DNA from: Pelomonas sp047654805
Lineage (GTDB): Bacteria; Pseudomonadota; Gammaproteobacteria; Burkholderiales; Burkholderiaceae_C
DNA: 64,000 nucleotides
Direction: 5' to 3'
Assembly (NCBI RefSeq): GCF_047654805.1
Contig: NZ_JASGIV010000001.1
Location: 620,001 to 684,000 of the forward strand
A model generated the notes under the pieces. It ran no database searches. It saw only the letters and a program-made list of their open reading frames with translations, and was not told the origin of the DNA. Of the stretch, positions 58,077 through 64,000 are shown piece after piece; the stretch's first letter is position 1, and each line of letters begins with the position of its first letter. The translations under genes were made by a program, and so were the position numbers.

Positions 58077-58153
58077 TGCCTCGTGCCTCGTGCCTCGTGC
58101 CTCGTGCTCCGTGCTCCGTGCTCCGTGCTCCGTGCTCCGTGCTCCGTGCCTCC
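58077..58153. repeat. Heptamer tandem repeat (4 x TGCCTCG, 6 x TGCTCCG)
   Basis: Ten perfect head-to-tail 7-bp units lie between the LacI stop and the shared terminator: four copies of TGCCTCG (58077-58104), six of TGCTCCG (58105-58146), then one degenerate unit TGCCTCC. It lies in the 3' untranslated region and may vary in copy number by slippage. No coding frame uses it. Confidence 0.85.
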
Positions 58154-58175
58154 CCCGAGCCACGAGGTCTTCCAC

Positions 58176-58213
58176 AAAAAAGGCGCCTCCTCGGCAACGA
58201 GGCGGCGCCTTTT
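58176..58213. terminator. Bidirectional intrinsic terminator
   Basis: AAAAAAGGCGCC - (TCCTCGGCAACGAGGC) - GGCGCCTTTT is a strong hairpin with A and T runs on opposite sides. It serves both the LacI 2 gene on the plus strand and the receptor 2 gene on the minus strand, which converge here. Confidence 0.85.
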
Positions 58214-58264
58214 CACACCGGCGTAGCGGGCCCGGCAGCAAGGGCTGCCGGTCTGCCGGTGCGA

Positions 58265-61192
58265 TCAGAAGTCGTGCTTGACGGTCAGCCAGAGCGAGCG
58301 CGATGCGTTGGTCTTCAGCCAGACAGCGGAGTTGGGCAGCTGGCTGTAGATGTCGCTCTTGGTCACGCCGGTCACCGTGGTCAAGAAGGTGTCATAGCCC
58401 GAGATGTAGGTTGTGTTGGTCAGGTTGCGCACATCCAGCGAGATGCGGGTGTCCTTGATGCCCATGTACTGCACGGCGAGATCGAAGTTGTTTTGCTTGG
58501 GCAGATAGCGCACATCCAACGGGTCGGCATTGACCTTGCGTTTGTCCATCCAGCGGTGCCGCAGGTTGAACCAGAAGTTGTCCAGCTTCCAAGTGGCGGT
58601 GTTGCTGCTGGTCAAGCGGGCCAGGTTGCGCATGATCCCCGAGTTGTGCACGACCACGTCATCATCAGGACCGGGCGAGCCGAAGTTCACGCTGGGCTCG
58701 TCCAGCGTCTTGCCTCGGGCATAGGTGAACGACGACATCCAGCTGAACGTCGGCGTCACCTGCAGCTTGCCCCAGACCTCGAGACCTTGGGTGCGATGCC
58801 TGCCCAGCAGTTCGGGGGTCAGGTACTCGGTACCGTCGGTGTTGAGCCCGCGGGACACGAAGGGGAACTGGGCCTGTGTGCGGAAGTAAGTGGCCTGGCC
58901 GCTGAGCTTGCCGACGTTGAAGAGATAGGCCATCTCCTGCTGTTTCAGCTGCGCTTGCGGGATCAGCGGAAAGGTCAGGGATGCCTGCGATGTGTACCGA
59001 CTGACCGTGCCGTTGATGTTGTTCTGTGTTTCAGACAGGCGAACGTACACCTTGTGACCCTTGGCGAGTGTGTAGCCCGCCGACGTGCTGTAGTTGTGGA
59101 GGTTCACGCTCCGATGAGCCCTGATGCCTGAGCCGGCCACGGGCTGCACGAAGTGCGAGTTGTCGTACCAGGTCAGCGGATTGCCGTCCAGGCCGCCATA
59201 GGTCAGCGAACCTGCGCCCGTGACGGCGGTGTTCTGCGTGGCGGTCTCGGCGTAGGTGTCGATGCTGGTGCGGTTGAGCTTGACGCTGGCGGTCAGGTCC
59301 CAGCGTTCGGTGGGGGACCAGCCGACGGCGAGGAAGGGGTTGAGCTCACGGTGGGTGGACCGATAGCTGAAGTTGCCGTAGTTGGCGCCCAGCCGGCCCC
59401 ATCCGCCTTCGTCCGTCAGCTGGTAGGTGCCGCTGCTGGTGACGAAGCGCGCCCCCAGGTTGCTGGTGCCGCCATCGGCCATGGCCGAGATGCCGTAGCC
59501 TGCGCCCCAGCTGTCGAAGCGCTGGCTGGCTCGGACCGCGAACAGGCCGGCGTTCACATTGAAGTTGTCACCGGTGTAGGAACCACCGATGTTGATCATG
59601 TAGTCCTTGGAGCCGCGCTCGGTCAGCTCCGCCTTGGTGAGGGAGACGACGTCGGTGTTGTAGTTCGCGTTGCCCGCGGGGATCTGAATGCCGTTGACCA
59701 GGCCGCCGCCGAGGTCGAAGTTGCGCATGGGCAGGTCGGTGTAGGTGACGCACTGCGTGGGGTTGGTGGCCGAGCCCGCAGCGCAGGCCGCGCCGGTGCG
59801 GTAGTTGATGGCGCCCTGGCTCGAGCCGACGTTGTTGTAGACCTTGGCGCGGACCTGGCCGGTTCCGCGGTCGTAGAGCTCGTAATAGCCAGCCTTGCGG
59901 TTCAGGTTGAAGGCCGCATTGGCGCTGGTGGTCGGGTACATGTTGTACTGATTGCCGAAGGTGCTGCTCGACCACAGGGTCGCGAGCCCGTTCCATTGGT
60001 ACTGGTCGGCATCCGAGCTCGTGTTCTGCACCCGCACCGCACCGTTGACCTTCCAGCGCTTGTTGACCGCGTGGTCCCATTTCAGCCAGATGGCGTCCTG
60101 CTTGTAGAGGTAGCCCTTTTCCGGGTCGTGGTACTTGTACTGCCCGGTGTCGTTCTTGGGCACCGAATGCTGGCCGCCGTGCATGAACAGGTCCGCATTG
60201 CGGCCGAAGCTGGGCACGATCTTGGGGTCAATAACCCCGTAGGCGGGGATGTAGTTGTGGCTCAGCGCCGCGTTCTCGTCGTCGAGGTGCTTGAAGGTCA
60301 CCGACACCTCGCCGTCCCCCCACGGGCTCTCGTAGTTCTTGAACAAGGTGACCTTGACCTGGCCGCCATAGTTCAGGTTGTAGCCCGGGTTGGCAGCTGC
60401 ATTGCTGGTTCGGTAGAAGCCGGTGACACGGGCGCCCATGTCGCCGTCGGCGCTCACCCAGCCGTAGTAGCCGTCGACTTGCTTCCAGGACAGGTGGAGG
60501 TCGTCACCCTCCAGGCCGATGCGGGTCTGGATGGAGGCTCCCGGCCGCACGCGGCCGGACAGGAAGTTGAAGACGCCGCCGACCGAGGAGGCGACCGTCG
60601 TTCCGGTGGATCCGCCGCGCACAGCCTCCACCTTGCTGGTGGAGATGTCGGCGCGGTAGAAGTTGCCATCCTGGAAGCCGCCGAACTTGACGGGCAGGAC
60701 GGGCATGCCGTCTTCGAGGATGCTGCTCCAGAAGTAGCCGGCGGTCGGCCCGCCGGAACCAACGGCCATGCCGCGGGTGTAGACCTCGTTGCGCGCGACG
60801 CCGTCGTTGGATTCGACATTGACGCCGGGCATGTCGCGCAGCATGTCGGTTGCGCTGATCGGCGTGAATCGATCGATGTCTTCCTTGTCCAGTACGGAGT
60901 AGGAGACGTTGGCCTTGCTGGCCTTGGTTGCGGCCGTGACGCCGGTGACGATGATCCGTTCCAGCTCGTTGGCGGGTTCGCTCGCATCTGCGCCTGTGGA
61001 AGCAGTGGCCGGCTTGACCGCCGCAGCGGCCGGCGCGCTGGCACCCGCCGCCGGGGGGCTGGCGCTTGCGGCAGGCCTGGCCTGCGCATGGGCATCGTTG
61101 CCATTTGCGCAACTGGCGCCCAGAAGCAGCCAGGCGACCGCGTGGGCGATCGGGGTGAGGGGCCCTCGAACGGGTGAGGAGGAGGTTGTCAT
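58265..61192 (-). CDS. TonB-dependent outer-membrane receptor 2
   Basis: A 975-residue receptor. The signal region is about residues 1-38 (AHAVAWLLLGASCANGNDAHAQA), followed by an Ala/Pro-rich segment to about 70. A TonB-box-like ELERIIVTGV precedes the plug (YSVLDKEDIDRFTPISATDMLRDMPGVNVESNDGVARNEVYTRGM, broken here only for length). The barrel ends in the canonical C-terminal Phe of LWLTVKHDF. The ATG at 61192 is chosen since it begins the signal peptide; an upstream in-frame ATG at 61303 overlaps the operator region. It is divergent from the GH2 gene, and ATCGAT-type operators lie between them. It probably takes up a different size class of arabinogalactan fragments. Confidence 0.92.
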   Translation of the reverse strand: MTTSSSPVRGPLTPIAHAVAWLLLGASCANGNDAHAQARPAASASPPAAGASAPAAAAVKPATASTGADASEPANELERIIVTGVTAATKASKANVSYSVLDKEDIDRFTPISATDMLRDMPGVNVESNDGVARNEVYTRGMAVGSGGPTAGYFWSSILEDGMPVLPVKFGGFQDGNFYRADISTSKVEAVRGGSTGTTVASSVGGVFNFLSGRVRPGASIQTRIGLEGDDLHLSWKQVDGYYGWVSADGDMGARVTGFYRTSNAAANPGYNLNYGGQVKVTLFKNYESPWGDGEVSVTFKHLDDENAALSHNYIPAYGVIDPKIVPSFGRNADLFMHGGQHSVPKNDTGQYKYHDPEKGYLYKQDAIWLKWDHAVNKRWKVNGAVRVQNTSSDADQYQWNGLATLWSSSTFGNQYNMYPTTSANAAFNLNRKAGYYELYDRGTGQVRAKVYNNVGSSQGAINYRTGAACAAGSATNPTQCVTYTDLPMRNFDLGGGLVNGIQIPAGNANYNTDVVSLTKAELTERGSKDYMINIGGSYTGDNFNVNAGLFAVRASQRFDSWGAGYGISAMADGGTSNLGARFVTSSGTYQLTDEGGWGRLGANYGNFSYRSTHRELNPFLAVGWSPTERWDLTASVKLNRTSIDTYAETATQNTAVTGAGSLTYGGLDGNPLTWYDNSHFVQPVAGSGIRAHRSVNLHNYSTSAGYTLAKGHKVYVRLSETQNNINGTVSRYTSQASLTFPLIPQAQLKQQEMAYLFNVGKLSGQATYFRTQAQFPFVSRGLNTDGTEYLTPELLGRHRTQGLEVWGKLQVTPTFSWMSSFTYARGKTLDEPSVNFGSPGPDDDVVVHNSGIMRNLARLTSSNTATWKLDNFWFNLRHRWMDKRKVNADPLDVRYLPKQNNFDLAVQYMGIKDTRISLDVRNLTNTTYISGYDTFLTTVTGVTKSDIYSQLPNSAVWLKTNASRSLWLTVKHDF

Positions 61193-61312
61193 CGTGTTGT
61201 CTCCAATGTGTTGGCTGAGCCAATGTTTGCCAGTTGGGCCTTGCGTCCCGCGCGGCGCCGATGTCGACGCATGCTGCGACCGAGGTCGCCTCAGCGTGTT
61301 CATTCGTTGTTG

Positions 61313-61326
61313 TGATCGATATCATC
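61313..61326. promoter_or_regulatory. LacI-type operator, site F (receptor 2)
   Basis: TGATCGATATCATC is a near-perfect palindrome around ATCGAT/GATATC, about 120 bases upstream of the receptor 2 start codon on the reverse strand. Confidence 0.6.
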
Positions 61327-61589
61327 TTTACAAAGAGCACGAGTGGGTACTGGTAGTAGCCCCAACTTCGTTACCCCTGGGGGCGCTGTCACGCGTGCCC
61401 TGAGGTGAGGTGTGCATTGGCACTGCCCTTCTATCGGCGTCGCGCTCTATATGGCAGGGCTTTGCTTAAGGCTGCAGGCTTGGATCGGGTGTTCACGCGG
61501 CATCGCGGAGGCCCGCTGTTCCGTCCGGTGCATCGACCCGCCTTTAGCTGGCCTGCAACGAATGCCGCGGGTGCTTTGTGGAAAATGGT
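61327..61589. other. Intergenic region between receptor 2 and GH2 gene
   Basis: No gene was recognised. The divergent promoters of the receptor and the beta-galactosidase genes must lie here, bounded by operators F and G. Confidence 0.5.
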
Positions 61590-61604
61590 GGTTATCGATA
61601 TCAG
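61590..61604. promoter_or_regulatory. LacI-type operator, site G (GH2 gene)
   Basis: GGTTATCGATATCAG shares the TTATCGATATCA core with sites B and F and lies about 100 bases upstream of the GH2 start codon. Confidence 0.6.
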
Positions 61605-61700
61605 TTGTGCGAAGATTGGGTCCACAGAAAGTGACGGCGCCGGTCATCCGCGCCATGGGCGCCTTCCGAGAGCGCCTCACATCCAACGACAGGAGACATG

Positions 61701-64000
61701 ATGGACGGCAAGGTTGCGGGTCTTGCGCCGACGGGGCCGGTAGCGCCTGGCAGGCCCTCGGTGGCGACGAGGTGGTTCGGGGTGTTGGCGCGCGGTGTGC
61801 TGTGGTTTTGTTTCGCCGGTTCGGCCGCCTCGCAGGCGCAGGCTCCTCAGGTAGCCACGCTGCCGTTCGACGCCGTGCAGGTCGACCCACGGCGCCCGGA
61901 CTGGGAGAACCCGGCCGTCAACGAGCGGGGGCGCCTGCCTGCATCGGCAACCATGTTTCCCTATGAGTCGCGCGACCTGGCCCTGCGAGCGCGTCTGCAG
62001 GACTCATCGCGTCACCTCACCCTCGACGGGCTGTGGCGCTTTCACTTCAGCCCCAATGTCGCCGGGCGTGCCAAGGGCTTCGAGCAGCCCGATTTCGATG
62101 CGTCAACCTGGGCCGAGATCCCGGTGCCGTCCATGTGGCAGGCGCAGGGCTATGACCAGGCGCGCTACAACAACGCCACCTATCCATTCCCCGCCAAGCG
62201 GCCCCTGATCCCGCATGACCGCAACACGGTCGGGTCCTACCGCAGGGATGTGACGCTGCCCCCCGACTGGCAGGGGCAGCGCGTCATCCTGCACATCGGC
62301 GCGGCGGGTGCTGCCTACGAGGTCTGGGTTAACGGCAAGGCCGTGGGTTACGCCGAGGACAGCAAGCTGCCCAGCGAGTTCGATGTGACGCCGCATGTGC
62401 GCCCGGGGCGCAACACGGTGGCCATCCAGGTCTACCGCTGGTCCGATGGCTCCTACCTGGAGGATCAGGACTTCTGGCGTGTCAGCGGCATCGAGCGCAG
62501 CGTCCGGCTCTATGCGGCGCCCATGGTGCGCCTGGAGGACTTGTTCATCCGTGCCGGCCTGGGTGCCAGCTACCGGGATGGCCGTCTGGCGGCCGACCTG
62601 AAGCTGGGCGCTGGCACGCAGCCCTTGCGCGTGCGGCTGAGCCTGCTGGATGGCGGGCGTGGCGTGCTGGTGCGCGAGGCCACGGTGCCGCCCTCGGCCG
62701 AAACGCGCCGGGTGAGCCTGCAGGCCGACGTGCCCGGCGTGTCGCCGTGGTCGGCAGAAGCGCCCAGGCTCTACACCGCACTGGTCGAGGTCTTCGATGC
62801 CGACGGCAAGCTGCTGCAGGCCACGCCGCAGCGCGTGGGCTTTCGCAGCGTTGAGATGCGCGATGGCCAGGTCATGGTCAACGGCAAGCCCATCATGATC
62901 CGTGGCGTCAACCGGCATGAGCACGATCCGCGGACCTTCCATGTCATCTCCGAGGCCAGCATGCGGCGCGACATCGAGCTGATGAAGCGCAGCAACATCA
63001 ACGCCGTCCGGACCTCGCACTATCCGAACGACCCGCTCTGGTACGCGCTGGCCGATGAGTACGGCCTGTACGTGATGGACGAGGCCAACATCGAAAGCCA
63101 CGCCTACATGGGCATGGCAAGCCGCCAGCCCGCGCTGCGCGAGCAATTGCTGATGGGCCACGACCCGGCCTGGGAGCAGGCCCACATCGACCGCGTGATG
63201 AACATGGTCGAGCGCGACAAGAACCACCCGTCCATCATCTTCTGGTCGCTCGGCAACGAGACCGACATCGGCCCGACCTTCGAGAAGGCCGCGGCCAAGG
63301 TGCGTCAGCGCGATCCGTCCCGGCTGCTGTCCTTCCTGGGCTGGGGCACGCTGCTGAACGACCACCGGCCCAACGCCTATGTCGACGTCTACGGGCCGAT
63401 GTACGATCCCATCTACAAGATGGTGGACTGGGCCAAGGACCCCAGCCGCAAGCAGCCCATGATCCAGACCGAGTACGCCCACATGCAGGGCAATTCGGGC
63501 GGCAACCTCAAGGACTACTGGGACACCATCTACCGCTATCCCGAGAAGCTGCAGGGCGGCTTCATCTGGGACTGGGTGGACCAGTCCATGTTCCGCTTCA
63601 ACAAGGACGGCCGGCCCTACTGGGGCGATGGTGGCGAGTACGGCCCCAACCCGGGGGGCGACATCGAGTTCGGCGACGGCCTGATCCAGCCCGACCGCAC
63701 CGCCAACCCGCACCTGCACGAGGCGCGCAAGGTGCTCTCGCCCATCCAGTTCGACGGTTTCGATGCGCGCAAGTTGCAGGTCACTGTGCGCAACCGCCAC
63801 GACCATGTGGACCTCTCGGGCTATCGCTTCGAGTGGCTGCTGCATGCCGACGGCGTGCGGGTGGCTGGTGGAAGCCTGCCCGACCTGAAGACGCCGGCCC
63901 GCGGCAGCCAGGCCATCGCGCTGCCGCTGCGCGGTGTGGCGCTGAAGCGTGGCGTGGAGTACTTGGTCACGGTCAGGGCGCTGGCTCGGGCCGACGCGAT
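61701..64000 (+). CDS. GH2 beta-galactosidase (LacZ type), truncated by window edge
   Basis: The first 766 residues of a large exported GH2 enzyme. The N terminus has a hydrophobic signal (LARGVLWFCFAGSAASQAQA, about 30-49). The sugar-binding domain shows SHLTLDGLWRFHFSP-like text and PSMWQAQGYDQARYNNATYPFPAK. The barrel shows MIRGVNRHEHDPRTF (from residue 404), the acid-base Glu465 in DEANIESHAY and the nucleophile Glu591 in IQTEYAHMQGNS. These are the signatures of LacZ-type beta-galactosidases. AGGAG lies 5 bases before the ATG at 61701; the ATG just before it (61698) is too close. In an arabinogalactan locus it would remove beta-1,6-linked galactose. The gene continues past 64000. Confidence 0.93.
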   Translation, partial: MDGKVAGLAPTGPVAPGRPSVATRWFGVLARGVLWFCFAGSAASQAQAPQVATLPFDAVQVDPRRPDWENPAVNERGRLPASATMFPYESRDLALRARLQDSSRHLTLDGLWRFHFSPNVAGRAKGFEQPDFDASTWAEIPVPSMWQAQGYDQARYNNATYPFPAKRPLIPHDRNTVGSYRRDVTLPPDWQGQRVILHIGAAGAAYEVWVNGKAVGYAEDSKLPSEFDVTPHVRPGRNTVAIQVYRWSDGSYLEDQDFWRVSGIERSVRLYAAPMVRLEDLFIRAGLGASYRDGRLAADLKLGAGTQPLRVRLSLLDGGRGVLVREATVPPSAETRRVSLQADVPGVSPWSAEAPRLYTALVEVFDADGKLLQATPQRVGFRSVEMRDGQVMVNGKPIMIRGVNRHEHDPRTFHVISEASMRRDIELMKRSNINAVRTSHYPNDPLWYALADEYGLYVMDEANIESHAYMGMASRQPALREQLLMGHDPAWEQAHIDRVMNMVERDKNHPSIIFWSLGNETDIGPTFEKAAAKVRQRDPSRLLSFLGWGTLLNDHRPNAYVDVYGPMYDPIYKMVDWAKDPSRKQPMIQTEYAHMQGNSGGNLKDYWDTIYRYPEKLQGGFIWDWVDQSMFRFNKDGRPYWGDGGEYGPNPGGDIEFGDGLIQPDRTANPHLHEARKVLSPIQFDGFDARKLQVTVRNRHDHVDLSGYRFEWLLHADGVRVAGGSLPDLKTPARGSQAIALPLRGVALKRGVEYLVTVRALARADA

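Noticed and set aside
58077..58153. CRISPR-like repeat
   Set aside because: The units are contiguous 7-mers without spacers, so this is a simple tandem repeat. No cas gene is in the window.
59153..61177. A 674-codon plus-strand open frame
   Set aside because: It is antisense to the TonB receptor 2 gene and has low-complexity Val/Ala/Gly composition without any recognisable domain.
1..64000. tRNA or rRNA genes
   Set aside because: No cloverleaf with conserved T-loop (GGTTCRANTCC) and no rRNA segment was noticed on either strand. A tRNAscan run could still find a missed one.

Overview
The window is GC-rich DNA from a Gram-negative bacterium, most likely a betaproteobacterium of the Burkholderiales (Roseateles/Mitsuaria/Rubrivivax-like). 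The evidence is TonB-dependent receptors, a FecI/FecR pair, an RND tripartite pump, and insertion-sequence types common in that order. The genus is an inference from protein style only; no rRNA or tRNA gene was recognised.

Positions 1-6150 hold a FecR/FecI-type surface-signalling pair, a transposase-derived gene, an XRE regulator with its own palindromic operators, a cytoplasmic subtilisin-like protease followed by a tiny inhibitor-like protein, a histidine kinase broken by an IS21 (istB) remnant, and a GAF-PAS membrane sensor without an output domain. Positions 6150-21990 are an accessory region full of nested mobile elements. It contains a frameshifted IS110, IS66 debris, a group II intron remnant split by a complete IS21 element with a 6-bp target duplication, an IS5-type element with a 7-bp direct repeat, an integrase fragment, and an IS3 element that carries an IS110 and has itself truncated a tricorn-type protease gene. 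The cargo is a Fic protein, a hipBA toxin-antitoxin pair and a pRiA4b ORF-3-like gene. Positions 22047-31734 look like ordinary chromosome: a patatin-like lipoprotein, a type II NADH dehydrogenase-like flavoprotein and an RND pump (outer-membrane factor, permease, fusion protein) in one direction, with a divergent AraC-type regulator.

Positions 33300-64000 (the right edge cuts a gene) form a polysaccharide utilisation locus. It encodes two TonB-dependent receptors, two related LacI regulators, a proton-sugar symporter, an AGE-type isomerase with a fructokinase, a mutarotase-like protein, and secreted or periplasmic enzymes. The enzymes are a tandem GH43-GH43 protein, a heparinase II/III-fold lyase, a formylglycine-generating-enzyme-like domain fused to a GH43_24-type exo-beta-1,3-galactanase, GH97, GH88, another GH43, a serine hydrolase/alpha-beta hydrolase fusion, and a GH2 beta-galactosidase. 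The set best fits breakdown of plant type II arabinogalactan. The galactanase trims the beta-1,3 backbone, the lyase would cut uronic-acid side chains (for example terminal rhamnose-glucuronate), GH88 removes the resulting unsaturated uronate, and GH43, GH2 and GH97 remove arabinose and galactose. Seven copies of an ATCGAT-centred operator lie upstream of the receptors, regulators and operon starts and mark the locus as one LacI-controlled regulon.
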